From Sediminicola sp. (GTDB lineage Bacteria; Bacteroidota; Bacteroidia; Flavobacteriales; Flavobacteriaceae): 64,000 nucleotides of DNA. Under the pieces are notes generated by a model, which searched no databases, was not told where the DNA came from, and saw nothing but the letters and a program-made list of their open reading frames with translations. The position numbers and the translations under genes are program-made. The stretch lies in assembly GCA_024643325.1 (NCBI GenBank), contig JAHEND010000034.1:62001-126000 (forward strand), given 5' to 3'. Positions 9,281 through 18,154 of this stretch are shown one piece after another (position 1 is the stretch's first letter; every line of letters starts with the position of its first letter).

Positions 9281-10111
9281 TTAAAAGTCCGTGCTGTAAT
9301 GAAGGCTAATGTGAGGCGCAGTAGGAATAAAACTTTTCAATACATCTGTAGCGCTATTAGAGTAGAAATCATGGCTTACAGTGTTAAAAATTGGACTATT
9401 TACGGCAAAACTTTCAGTAGTGCCCTTACCGATTAATAAGCCTTCTTTTTCCAATACATTTTTGGTCTGCCTGGCAACAGCCCCAGCGGCATCTATGATT
9501 TCAATACGAGTAGAAAGTATTTTTTTTATAGCAGGGATTAAATAAGGATAGTGCGTACAACCTAAGACCAAGCGGTCAATCCCTTTTTCTTGCATAGGTA
9601 ATAAATAAGATTTCAAAAGCTCAGCCACCTCCTCTCCGTCTGCAAAACCACCTTCTATAAGACCAACCAATCCAGTGCCTTCCTGCTCAATAATTTCAAC
9701 TCCTGAGGCATTCTCTAAAGCAGTCTTGTGAAATAAAGCACTCCCAAGCGTCCCTTTTGTAGCCAACAATCCCACTTTGCCTGTTTTAGTCTCTAGGGCT
9801 GCAGGTTTTATAGCGGGTTCAATCCCAATAAAGGGAATGGGATAAGTATCCCTAAGTGTTTTTATAGCATTGGTAGTAGCCGTATTGCAAGCTACTACAA
9901 TTAATTTACAACCCTTGCCTATTAGAAACTCTGTGTTCTTGATAGACAAAGCTAATATGGCTTCTGGGCTTCTCTCTCCGTATGGAGCGTTGGCGCTGTC
10001 TGCAACATATATCGTAGACTCCCCAGGCAACAGAGCATGTACCTCTGACCATACCGAAGTGCCTCCCACACCGGAATCAAAAAAGCCAATAGGACCAAGC
10101 GAATTACTCAT
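9281..10111 (-). CDS. murI: Glutamate racemase
   Basis: The 276-residue protein makes D-glutamate for peptidoglycan. The two catalytic cysteines are present: Cys75 in VVACNTATT and Cys185 in LVLGCTHYPY. The N-terminal GFFDSGVGGTSV and ADSANAPYGERS motifs bind substrate. It is the last gene of the minus-strand envelope cluster, but a terminator-like hairpin stands 14-40 bases before its ATG, so expression may be attenuated relative to ompH. It converges with folA. Confidence 0.96.
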   Translation of the reverse strand: MSNSLGPIGFFDSGVGGTSVWSEVHALLPGESTIYVADSANAPYGERSPEAILALSIKNTEFLIGKGCKLIVVACNTATTNAIKTLRDTYPIPFIGIEPAIKPAALETKTGKVGLLATKGTLGSALFHKTALENASGVEIIEQEGTGLVGLIEGGFADGEEVAELLKSYLLPMQEKGIDRLVLGCTHYPYLIPAIKKILSTRIEIIDAAGAVARQTKNVLEKEGLLIGKGTTESFAVNSPIFNTVSHDFYSNSATDVLKSFIPTAPHISLHYSTDF

Positions 10112-10123
10112 ACCTCTAAAATA

Positions 10124-10150
10124 AAAAAACCGCCTCTAAAGAGACGGTTT
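10124..10150 (-). terminator. Terminator or attenuator between ompH and murI
   Basis: On the minus strand a stem of AAACCG with CGGTTT, continued after one mismatch by CTC/GAG around a 4-base loop, is followed by a run of T. It stands 25 bases after the ompH stop and only about 13 bases before the murI ATG, leaving no room for a separate promoter after it. Confidence 0.65.
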
Positions 10151-10174
10151 TATTTGAACAAAGATGGGAAATTC

Positions 10175-10684
10175 TTAGAATCCCAATTCTTTTTTAACGT
10201 CTGCCATTAAGTTTTTCCCTCTAGATACCAATAAGCCATATCCTTGAGTAGCATCTAACACATAGTCAAATCCTTGCGCTGTAGCCACTTTTTCAATAGC
10301 TGCTTTAGCTTTTTCAGAAATAGGCGCAAATAACTCTGCCTGTTTCTTCTGCAATTCCTGCTGTGCTGCTTGCTGAGCCTCGTTAATTGATTTTTCAAAA
10401 CCTTGAAGCTCTAGAGCTCTTTTTTCGTTTTCTTCTTGAGTTTTTGAAGCAGACTCATTAGAGTATAAGGTATACTTATTTCTCAATTCAGTCATTGAAT
10501 CTTCAATATCTGCCCTGTAAGTTTCTTGTAATTTCTTTAATTCTGCATCTGCCGCCTTCATCTCTGGCATTTCAGATAATAACGCTTGTACATTAATATG
10601 TGCTACTTTGCTTTGAGCTTGTACAAAACTTGTCGCAGCTACAAATAAAAATAATGCAACGGCTATTTTCTTTAAATTCTTCAT
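10175..10684 (-). CDS. OmpH/Skp-family periplasmic chaperone
   Basis: The 169-residue protein has a signal peptide (MKKLKKIAV-type, cleaved after VQAQ near residue 24) and an OmpH (Skp) domain. The middle is a charged, glutamine- and alanine-rich helical coiled coil (about residues 40-125) as in the tentacle helices of Skp, and the C-terminus has the family YVLDATQGYGLLV motif. Such proteins hold unfolded outer-membrane proteins in the periplasm. It lies downstream of bamA and a second ompH gene, which supports a role in outer-membrane protein biogenesis. Confidence 0.88.
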   Translation of the reverse strand: MKNLKKIAVALFLFVAATSFVQAQSKVAHINVQALLSEMPEMKAADAELKKLQETYRADIEDSMTELRNKYTLYSNESASKTQEENEKRALELQGFEKSINEAQQAAQQELQKKQAELFAPISEKAKAAIEKVATAQGFDYVLDATQGYGLLVSRGKNLMADVKKELGF

Positions 10685-10748
10685 CGTGTTAATTAGATTG
10701 ATTGTTAATTTTTTGTTTGTTGTTAAATATAGTGTTCAAATATAAAAT

Positions 10749-11558
10749 TTATTCTGTTATACTGTCTTTTTGTTGGACAGGAAGTTTGTCAGATTTCTTT
10801 TTTTCTCTCGCTTCTTTTAATTTTTGCTTTCTTAGCTCATAGGCTTTAATCCTATCTTCTCTCAATTTTTGTTGCGCTGCTTTCTTTTCAGCAATCTGCT
10901 GTTCTTTTAATTTTACCTTTTCAAGATCTTCTGTAACTTTAGCCTCTAAAGCTTCGTTTACAGGAACCTCTTCTGCTGGCCCTTGGTTTATTTCAGCATC
11001 ACTGAGCCCCATATTAGCACTCATTTCTTGTCTACTCAAGGCTCTAATGATCAAATTACTCAAATTAAAACGTTCGTTGGCAAACAAAATGGTGGTACTG
11101 CCATCTGACTTGTCTAGAATAAGATCATATCCCTTTTCTTTTCCCAACCGCTGTACCTCATTAAAAACCAAATCTTGAATGGGCTGAACTATGGAAGTTC
11201 TCAAAGCAAATAAATCTCCCTGAACACCAAATCGCTGTTGCTGATAAGCGACCAAAGACGCCTTGGTAGATTGAATCTCCAGTGTCCTTTCCTCAATTAA
11301 AATGGGCGTTAACAATGCCTTTTCAGACGCTAATTCGCGCTCCAAGGTTTCTATTGCGAGTTTTCTAGCAGCTATTTCCATTTGCCAACCACCCACTCGT
11401 TTTTCTAATGAACGTTGTGCCTCTAAATAAGAAGGCAATTTAGACAATATATAATCCATATCTATATAGGCTACCCTAGCTTGTCTTTGAGCGTGAACGC
11501 TACTTAAACCAAGCCAAAAAACAAATAACAGGTATGCAAGTGTCTTTGAGATTCTCAA
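10749..11558 (-). CDS. Second OmpH/Skp-family protein, with charged C-terminal extension
   Basis: The 269-residue protein has a signal peptide (cleavage after VHAQ near residue 24), an OmpH domain starting RQARVAYIDMDYIL and ending with YDLILDKSDGSTTILFA near residue 160, then an extra 80-residue tail very rich in Lys, Glu, Gln and Arg that is probably helical. The tail makes it about 100 residues longer than its downstream paralogue. It starts 12 bases after bamA. It likely assists BamA by escorting outer-membrane proteins; the function of the tail is unknown. Confidence 0.85.
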   Translation of the reverse strand: MRISKTLAYLLFVFWLGLSSVHAQRQARVAYIDMDYILSKLPSYLEAQRSLEKRVGGWQMEIAARKLAIETLERELASEKALLTPILIEERTLEIQSTKASLVAYQQQRFGVQGDLFALRTSIVQPIQDLVFNEVQRLGKEKGYDLILDKSDGSTTILFANERFNLSNLIIRALSRQEMSANMGLSDAEINQGPAEEVPVNEALEAKVTEDLEKVKLKEQQIAEKKAAQQKLREDRIKAYELRKQKLKEAREKKKSDKLPVQQKDSITE

Positions 11559-11570
11559 ATATAATAATTA

Positions 11571-14192
11571 TTAAAAACGTTGTCCAATAATAAAGTGGGT
11601 CTGCCATCCAGAAGGTCCCACGGAACCCGGTTGATTGTCTGCATCAAACCCATAACCAAAGTCAATTCCCAATAAACCAAAAGCAGGCATAAAAATACGC
11701 ACCCCTACTCCAGCGGATCTTTTTATTTCAAAAGGATTAAACTCTTGAATGCTGTTAAAGGCATTTCCTCCTTCCAAAAAGGCTAAACCATAAATTGAGG
11801 CAGAAGGCTTTAATGTAATAGGATAACGCATCTCCATAGAGAATTTATTGTACACCACTCCACCTTCTTGTTGGCCAGTAGTAGGGTCTATAGGGGTTAA
11901 AGATTGATTCTCATAGCCTCTAAGCTGTACCACTTCTCTTCCGTCTAAGGTGAAATTTCCAAGACCATCTCCACCAACGAAGAAGCGCTCAAAAGGCACA
12001 TTACCAATATCTGGATTATAGTTTCCTAAGAAAGCAAATTCTGTGTTTGTTCTCAAAATTAACTTACCGACAATTCTACTGTACCAATCTCCCTTGAAAT
12101 TTAATTTATAAAACTCCAACCATTTAAAACGAGACTCCTCTAATGTTTCCAATCTTTTTAATTGACTCGCTGTGGCGTCTCCAGTAGATCTCAAATCTAT
12201 AATCTCGTCACTCTCTTCTTTAATCGCTTTAAAATCTTTTGATCCCAATAGAGAGAATGGCGGGGTAAATTTCGCCAAGAATTCAAAACTAGACCCTCCT
12301 GTTGGAAAGATTGGGTTAGGACCTGAAGATTTTCTGGAAAGACCAAAAGTATACGTCAAAGAATTTGAGGTTCCATTACCAAAATTAAACAATCCTATAT
12401 TGTAGTTCTGAAAGTCGTATTGTTGGTAACCCAATGCGTGAGACACAGAAAAGTAGTCATCTGGCCACTGAAGGCGCTTGGCCAAACCAAGAGAAATACC
12501 CGTAATTGAAAACTGTCTGTCTTTATCTACATCTCTAGCCACAAAATCAAAAGAATACTGCTGAGTTCTGGAAAGAGACACATTAAATCTGATCGGTTTT
12601 TTACCCCCCATCCAAGGCTCAGAAAAATTTAAACTGTATACCTTAAAAGTCCTACTCGCTTGTAAACGAAGGGCGAAAGTTTGTCCGTCACCCATAGGGA
12701 CAGGCTTGTAGGCTTCCTTATCAAAAATATTTTGCAAGGAGAAGTTACTAAAAGAAAGTCCTAGGGTTCCAATAAAACCACCTCCACCATAGCCCCCTTG
12801 GAGTTCAATCTGGCTGGATCCTGCTTCCACCAAACTATAGGCCAAATCTACCGTACCTGTGTTTGGATCTGCGTTTTGAACATCAGGTGAGATTTGCTCT
12901 GCGTCAAAAAAGCCCAGCTGACCTAATTCTCTAATACTTCTAATAATATTGTCCTTAGAGTATTTCTGACCAGGACGGGTCCTGAGTTCTCTGAAAATAA
13001 CATGGTCATTGGTTTTGTCATTTCCCGAAACAGTCACATGGTCTAGGAAAGTTTCTTTACCTTCTATAATTCTTATTTCAAAATCAATGGTGTCATTGGC
13101 TGCGGAAACCTCCACGGGATTTATACTTGAAAACAAGTATCCATTGTTCTGATATAGGTTCGTAATGTCCTCTCCATCTGGCTTAGTGTTGTCTGCAATG
13201 CGCTTTCTCAATAAAACACCATTGTAAGTGTCTCCTTTTTTAATACCCAAAACCTGTGACAAGCCCCTATCGGTATAAACAGTGTTTCCTACGAAATTAA
13301 TGTCTCCAAAATAATACTTATCTCCTTCCTCTACTTTTATTTTTAAGGCAATGTTTTGGTCATTTACCTTAGTAAAAGTGTCCATTATGATCCTAGCATC
13401 CCTAAAACCATTTTCTGCATAGGCATCTTTTAGACCCTGTAAATCCGTTTGATAATCTTCGGGTATATATTTAGATTTCTTCCAAAACCTATAAAAAGCT
13501 TTCTCTTTGGTTTTCTTCAAGGCCTTTTTAAGTCTAGCCGAACTTAATGCTTCATTTCCTTCAAATTGGATCTTAGAAATTTTAACCTTAGCACCCTTAT
13601 TAATATTAATCACCATTTTCTGTGCATTGGTCTCGGTAGTATCTACAGCAGTTGCAATGGTTACTTTAGTATTTAAATACCCCTCTTTCTTATACTTGTT
13701 TTGGAGATAATTTTTAGAATTAGCTAATAAACTTTCTGTGATTTTTTTCCCTTTTTTAAGGTCCGTGTCTGTCAATAACGCGTCTACTTTTCTAGGTTTC
13801 ACACCATATACTGTTACCTGAGATAAAGTAGGTCTTTCTATAATCTCCAATTCCAAGAAGACTTTTTCACCTTCAATATTTGTGATAAAAAAATTAATAT
13901 CACTAAAGAGCTCTAAGTCCCAAAGTTTACTAATCACCTCGCCTATTTCTTCACCGGGTAATGTAATGGGCTGACCCACCCTTAATCCTGTAAAAGTTTT
14001 TACCGTCTGGGCGTTATAACTTTGCAAGCCAACCACTTCAATCCCACCAAGGATGTATTTTTTTCCGTCGTCATAACTACCCTCTTGTGCTAAAAGTAGG
14101 CTGCTGCTAAAAAAAAGAACCAATACCAAAAAGGCATTGGCTTTTGATGCAATAAAATTTCTATTCACTGAGTTGTTCGCTTGTTTTTCCAA
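11571..14192 (-). CDS. bamA: Outer-membrane protein assembly factor BamA
   Basis: This 873-residue protein has a signal peptide (hydrophobic stretch at 19-35 ending LLLAQ), five POTRA-type repeats over about residues 45-450 and a C-terminal 16-strand Omp85 barrel with the conserved FNSIQEFNPFEIKRSAGVG and final GIDFGYGFD...IGQRF. BamA inserts beta-barrel proteins into the outer membrane. The ATG at 14192 overlaps the end of uppS by 32 bases; a GTG at 14168 would reduce that overlap to 8 bases but gives a shorter n-region. It heads the ompH-ompH-murI part of the cluster. Confidence 0.95.
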   Translation of the reverse strand: MEKQANNSVNRNFIASKANAFLVLVLFFSSSLLLAQEGSYDDGKKYILGGIEVVGLQSYNAQTVKTFTGLRVGQPITLPGEEIGEVISKLWDLELFSDINFFITNIEGEKVFLELEIIERPTLSQVTVYGVKPRKVDALLTDTDLKKGKKITESLLANSKNYLQNKYKKEGYLNTKVTIATAVDTTETNAQKMVININKGAKVKISKIQFEGNEALSSARLKKALKKTKEKAFYRFWKKSKYIPEDYQTDLQGLKDAYAENGFRDARIIMDTFTKVNDQNIALKIKVEEGDKYYFGDINFVGNTVYTDRGLSQVLGIKKGDTYNGVLLRKRIADNTKPDGEDITNLYQNNGYLFSSINPVEVSAANDTIDFEIRIIEGKETFLDHVTVSGNDKTNDHVIFRELRTRPGQKYSKDNIIRSIRELGQLGFFDAEQISPDVQNADPNTGTVDLAYSLVEAGSSQIELQGGYGGGGFIGTLGLSFSNFSLQNIFDKEAYKPVPMGDGQTFALRLQASRTFKVYSLNFSEPWMGGKKPIRFNVSLSRTQQYSFDFVARDVDKDRQFSITGISLGLAKRLQWPDDYFSVSHALGYQQYDFQNYNIGLFNFGNGTSNSLTYTFGLSRKSSGPNPIFPTGGSSFEFLAKFTPPFSLLGSKDFKAIKEESDEIIDLRSTGDATASQLKRLETLEESRFKWLEFYKLNFKGDWYSRIVGKLILRTNTEFAFLGNYNPDIGNVPFERFFVGGDGLGNFTLDGREVVQLRGYENQSLTPIDPTTGQQEGGVVYNKFSMEMRYPITLKPSASIYGLAFLEGGNAFNSIQEFNPFEIKRSAGVGVRIFMPAFGLLGIDFGYGFDADNQPGSVGPSGWQTHFIIGQRF

Positions 14193-14904
14193 ATCTTCTT
14201 TCTCTATTCTGATAATTAGCTAAGGCAGACTCCAAATGTGATTTGCTAAAGTCTGGCCAACAAGCTGAAATAAAATACAATTCTGCATAGGCTATTTGCC
14301 ACAGCAAAAAATTACTGATCCTGTGTTCCCCACTGGTTCTCACCAACAAATCCACCTCAGGCAGATCATGCGTGTAAAGATGGGTATTTATAATGGTTTC
14401 GTCAATGTTATCTGATGAAATTATATTATTTTTAACTTTGACACTAATGGCTTTTACGGCCTGAATAAGCTCCTCTCGGCTACCATAACTGAGGGCCAAA
14501 CTAAGCGTCATTCCACTGTTATTTCGGGTCTTTTCTATAACCTCTTGTAATTCCTGAACTGCTTTTTTAGGCAAGGCAGAAAGATCACCAATAGCATTCA
14601 ATCTAATGTTGTTGGTCTCAAAGGTTTTTAACTCTTTCTTAAGGGATCTTATCAAGAGCTTCATCAATAAGTCTATTTCAAATTTAGGGCGGCTCCAGTT
14701 TTCTGTAGAAAAAGTATACAGTGTTAAGTATTCAATTCCCAAAGAAACACAATGCTCCACAGTAGCACGCACTGTTTTAACCCCCTGTTCATGTCCAAAA
14801 GTTCTTGGCATTCCCTTAGCCTTAGCCCACCGTCCATTACCATCCATGATAATAGCTAAGTGCTTGGGCAATCGGTCCTTATGAAGTACAATTTCTTTTT
14901 CCAT
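14161..14904 (-). CDS. uppS: Isoprenyl transferase (undecaprenyl diphosphate synthase)
   Basis: The 247-residue cytoplasmic/peripheral enzyme is a cis-prenyltransferase. The first motif AIIMDGNGRWAKAKGMPR (residues 17-34) includes the catalytic Asp; the later LLVRTSGEHRISNFLLWQ and SACWPDF segments are also conserved. It makes the C55 lipid carrier for peptidoglycan and other envelope glycans. It starts 3 bases after DUF6089 and overlaps bamA, so the three are translationally coupled. Confidence 0.96.
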   Translation of the reverse strand: MEKEIVLHKDRLPKHLAIIMDGNGRWAKAKGMPRTFGHEQGVKTVRATVEHCVSLGIEYLTLYTFSTENWSRPKFEIDLLMKLLIRSLKKELKTFETNNIRLNAIGDLSALPKKAVQELQEVIEKTRNNSGMTLSLALSYGSREELIQAVKAISVKVKNNIISSDNIDETIINTHLYTHDLPEVDLLVRTSGEHRISNFLLWQIAYAELYFISACWPDFSKSHLESALANYQNRERRFGKTSEQLSE

Positions 14905-14906
14905 TT

Positions 14907-15590
14907 TTAATCAAAACAATCCCTACAAGGTTTTCTAGTAAAAGTGTAGGTGAAGCTTATTCCAGAAAACACATACCAATCATTGTTATTAATATCTCCA
15001 AATTGGTAGATGGCAAAATTAGAATTTATTGGGTTACTTCCATCTAAATTATCAGTAAATGTGTACCTAACTCCAATTTCTGCTCCTAAAATGGTATTTG
15101 AGCCTATTCTAGCTTTAGCACCAAAATGAACTGGAAGTGCAAAAGAAATGTCTTTTTTCTGGGTACTGACCAGATTTTCAGAAACAAAATAATTGTAATC
15201 GTACCTAAAAACAGTCAAACCTGAGTATAAATAAGGTGTAAATACTGGCCCAAATCTATGAAGGTTATAAGGCAAGAAGTTCACTTCCAAACCAGAAGAC
15301 AGCTCCAATAAGCCTGTATTTCCATTTAAATTTCTCAAAATTCTAGCAGGGTCTTGGGCGGTTTTATCGTCAAAACTCAAATTGGAATAGCTCAATCCAG
15401 CCCTCCATGCGTATCGCTGGCTTTTATTCCATTTAAATAACAAACCAAAGCCTAAGCTAGACGGACTAAGATGTTTTTGAGACCCTATATCCGATACTGC
15501 ATTAGTTCCCCCTAATAGAATACCAGCCTCATAAGTCTGGGCTTGAACCATTGTGAGTGACAAAGAAAATAAGATGAAGTAAAAACGCAT
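14907..15590 (-). CDS. DUF6089 family outer-membrane beta-barrel protein
   Basis: The 227-residue protein has a signal peptide (cleavage after VQAQ near residue 18) followed by alternating short beta-strands and turns, for example GILLGGTNAVSDIG and YAWRAGLSYSN, with an aromatic C-terminal region FSGISFTYTF. This matches the DUF6089 family, which in flavobacteria often lies between nadK and uppS. Function is unknown. The last residues contain two cysteines (CRDCFD). The leader directly upstream contains a tandem 18-bp repeat. Confidence 0.75.
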   Translation of the reverse strand: MRFYFILFSLSLTMVQAQTYEAGILLGGTNAVSDIGSQKHLSPSSLGFGLLFKWNKSQRYAWRAGLSYSNLSFDDKTAQDPARILRNLNGNTGLLELSSGLEVNFLPYNLHRFGPVFTPYLYSGLTVFRYDYNYFVSENLVSTQKKDISFALPVHFGAKARIGSNTILGAEIGVRYTFTDNLDGSNPINSNFAIYQFGDINNNDWYVFSGISFTYTFTRKPCRDCFD

Positions 15591-15594
15591 GAAC

Positions 15595-15631
15595 TAGGGT
15601 TATAGGCAATAATTAGGGTTATAGGCAATAA
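15595..15631. repeat. Two tandem copies of an 18-bp repeat in the DUF6089 leader
   Basis: The sequence TAGGGTTATAGGCAATAA occurs at 15595-15612 and again, identically, at 15614-15631, a period of 19 bases. The first copy begins 5 bases from the DUF6089 start codon, so the repeat occupies the translation-initiation region. Confidence 0.9.
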
Positions 15632-15686
15632 AGAACTAAAAGGTCATCTTAATTATAAAACAACTATTCAGAAATTTTATTGTGAC

Positions 15687-16595
15687 TTAATTTCTTTTGT
15701 CTTCTCCCCATAAAAGCTTTTTGCGAAGGGTTTTAAGAAAACTCTCCGAGCTGTAAGCCACCATCTTAAGCGTGTAAGGGGCTTTTTTAATGAGCAATTC
15801 AGTACCGTTATCTATACTTGCAATTCGTGAATCTAAAGAAACCAAATGCTGTGGTTCTCTTCCAGATACAACAAGCCTAATTTCTGTATGATCTGCAATA
15901 ATCAAAGGCCTAGCATTGAGATTATGTGGCGCAATTGGTGTTAAAATGAGTGAGTTTGTTCCAGGAGCCATGACTGGACCACCGCAAGACAAAGAATAAC
16001 CCGTAGATCCAGTAGGTGTTGCGATAATTAAACCATCTGCCCAATAAGACGTCAGGTATTCACCATCTAAATATGTGGCTACCGTAATCATGGCAGTAGT
16101 GTCTTTCCTACTAACAGTAATTTCATTTAAAGCCACACTCACCTCTTCAAATGCTTTAATGGAAGTATCCGAATATAGCCCCACCATAGTTCTTTCCTCT
16201 ATAGTGTATTGCCCAGCGACAAAATCAGTGATTACCTTTTGTACAGCAGTAACATCAATGGTAGACAAGAATCCCAATCTACCCGTATTGACACCGACCA
16301 ATGGAATTCCAGAATCTTTAATGTAGGTAATGGCCTTTAGCATAGTCCCATCTCCTCCAAAACTAACAAATAATGACGTCTCACTATGAACCTCCTCTTG
16401 ATTAGAAAAAGTGTCTAAAGGAGCCAACAAAGCATTCAATGATGTTTCACGAAACAAAACCACAGACTCTTTGAAGCTCTTTTCAATAGAAGCTTTCCCT
16501 CCAACAACATCAATAGCCTCTAGTATACCCGCTAAAGCTTTAATGGTAATTTCAGAAGGCAAATAGCCAAAAAGTGCCACATTTAATTGTGCCAT
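15687..16595 (-). CDS. nadK: NAD kinase
   Basis: The 302-residue protein is a typical bacterial NAD kinase. Seen are the GGDGTMLKA motif (near residue 81) with the catalytic Asp, the NTGRLGFLSTID segment near 103, and the TPTGSTGYSLSCGGPV motif near 193. It phosphorylates NAD to NADP. The gene starts one base after the CBS-protein stop, so the two are one operon. The 96-base gap to DUF6089 may contain a separate promoter. Confidence 0.95.
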   Translation of the reverse strand: MAQLNVALFGYLPSEITIKALAGILEAIDVVGGKASIEKSFKESVVLFRETSLNALLAPLDTFSNQEEVHSETSLFVSFGGDGTMLKAITYIKDSGIPLVGVNTGRLGFLSTIDVTAVQKVITDFVAGQYTIEERTMVGLYSDTSIKAFEEVSVALNEITVSRKDTTAMITVATYLDGEYLTSYWADGLIIATPTGSTGYSLSCGGPVMAPGTNSLILTPIAPHNLNARPLIIADHTEIRLVVSGREPQHLVSLDSRIASIDNGTELLIKKAPYTLKMVAYSSESFLKTLRKKLLWGEDKRN

Positions 16596-16596
16596 A

Positions 16597-17241
16597 TTAT
16601 ATGTTTAAATAAGTGTCTAAATAGGCGGCATTTTCTTTAAGCACACTGGCAAAAAGATCCTCACCTTCTATAAAAGTAATCTCAAAACCAAAGCGTCTTA
16701 AGCCAGCTAAAGTTTCCTGAATAGGGTTTGGCGCTATTTTTATAAGTACATTCATCTCAGTGTCCCATTCCCAGGTCAATAAGCCCAAAACATGCTGTTG
16801 TGTTTGCTCAAAAATGGTGATCAAACGCGTTAATGAAAAATCCAACTGGGCCATTTTTACTTCTATAACAACTCCTTCCTGTTCAAAGAGAGAGAGTGAA
16901 GCTGTTGCGGCTTTAAAATCATTTTCAAAAATATAACCCATAAATGCCCCCTCTTTTGTCACCACAGCAGCCATTGTCATTTGAAGTTTTCTAAAGTTCA
17001 ATCCGTAATTGTACCAGTGGGTTTCAGATAAAACAGCGTCCGGAATAAAAGTATAAGACAGTTCCTCTAAGCAATTAAACTCAAGCGTACTTAAAACTTC
17101 TGAAGAAACCATTCCCAAAAATCGATCTTGATCAACAACAGCCAACCAATCACATTGGGACTGTTTAAAACGGCCTAAAATAATTTCCTTTGAATCTTGA
17201 AGATTCAAAAAAGGCAAATTATCTTTAATTAATGTCTTCAT
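16597..17241 (-). CDS. CBS domain protein
   Basis: The 214-residue cytoplasmic protein resembles the flavobacterial CBS-domain proteins found upstream of nadK. A pair of weak CBS motifs covers about residues 1-125 (for example DWLAVVDQDRFLGMVSSE and AAVVTKEGAFMGYIFENDF), followed by an ACT-like region around 130-200. CBS pairs often bind adenine nucleotides, so a regulatory link with NAD kinase is possible, but that is inference. It is the first gene of the cluster; no convincing promoter box was found. Confidence 0.7.
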   Translation of the reverse strand: MKTLIKDNLPFLNLQDSKEIILGRFKQSQCDWLAVVDQDRFLGMVSSEVLSTLEFNCLEELSYTFIPDAVLSETHWYNYGLNFRKLQMTMAAVVTKEGAFMGYIFENDFKAATASLSLFEQEGVVIEVKMAQLDFSLTRLITIFEQTQQHVLGLLTWEWDTEMNVLIKIAPNPIQETLAGLRRFGFEITFIEGEDLFASVLKENAAYLDTYLNI

Positions 17242-17405
17242 AGTAAGCGATAAAATGAATCTCTGAGATGATATAAATACACTTAGGTAATAAAAAAACG
17301 TATTTGAGTTAAATTAAAAGCACATAGCATTCAAAATTAATGAAATTATGATAGCTTTTTTTTGCAAATTACTAATTAAAAAATGGAATAGCCCTCGCTT
17401 ATTTG

Positions 17406-17413
17406 TATTTTTG
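17406..17413 (+). promoter_or_regulatory. Putative pdxJ -7 promoter box
   Basis: TATTTTTG is an exact TAnnTTTG match, 25 bases before the pdxJ ATG at 17438. A good -33 box at the standard distance was not seen. The position supports the downstream ATG as the real start. Confidence 0.45.
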
Positions 17414-17437
17414 TTCTCGAACAATTGCAATGAATTC

Positions 17438-18154
17438 ATGACAAAATTAAGTGTAAATATCAATAAATTGGCCACCCTTCGAAATGCACGTGGCGGAAAT
17501 GTACCAAACCTTCTCTTGGCTGCTTCTGACATAGAACGATTTGGGGCAGAGGGAATCACTATTCACCCAAGACCAGATGAACGTCATATTCGCTATCAGG
17601 ACGCGAGAGATCTCAAAAATGTGGTCACCACAGAATACAATATAGAAGGAAACCCAAACGAAAAATTTATAGGCCTAGTTCTAGCGGTAAAACCTACCCA
17701 GGTCACTTTAGTACCAGACGGGGTAGACGCTATAACCTCCAATGCGGGCTGGGACGCCATTACACATGCAGACTTTCTTAAAAAAACCATCGCAACTTTT
17801 AAAGCAGCAGGTATCAGAACTTCCATTTTCATTGATCCTGATGTAGCCCAAATAGAAGCTGCAGCAGCCACTGGAACAGACCGAATAGAGCTCTACACAG
17901 AAGCCTACGCAGTAGGCTATGCCGCTGGAAAAAAGGAAACAGCCATTGCGCCATACAAAGCAGCTGCAACCAAAGCCAAGTCATTAGGCTTAGGCGTAAA
18001 TGCGGGGCATGACTTATCCTTAGACAATATTGCCTTTTTTAAGGCAGAAATCCAAGAATTAGACGAGGTTTCTATTGGGCACGCACTCATTTGCGAATCT
18101 CTTTATATGGGCTTAGAGAATGTCATTCCCATGTACTTAAAAGCACTTTACTAA
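17438..18154 (+). CDS. pdxJ: Pyridoxine 5'-phosphate synthase
   Basis: The 238-residue TIM-barrel enzyme condenses 1-deoxyxylulose 5-phosphate with aminoacetone phosphate to make pyridoxine 5'-phosphate. Its N-terminus [20 protein letters not shown] and the [13 protein letters not shown] motif (near residue 42) are diagnostic; later [12 protein letters not shown] and EVSIGHALI bind phosphate. The in-frame ATG at 17348 was rejected because the extra 30 residues are not family sequence and cross a promoter box. The TAA stop overlaps the next gene's ATG by one base. Confidence 0.95.
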   Translation: MTKLSVNINKLATLRNARGGNVPNLLLAASDIERFGAEGITIHPRPDERHIRYQDARDLKNVVTTEYNIEGNPNEKFIGLVLAVKPTQVTLVPDGVDAITSNAGWDAITHADFLKKTIATFKAAGIRTSIFIDPDVAQIEAAAATGTDRIELYTEAYAVGYAAGKKETAIAPYKAAATKAKSLGLGVNAGHDLSLDNIAFFKAEIQELDEVSIGHALICESLYMGLENVIPMYLKALY

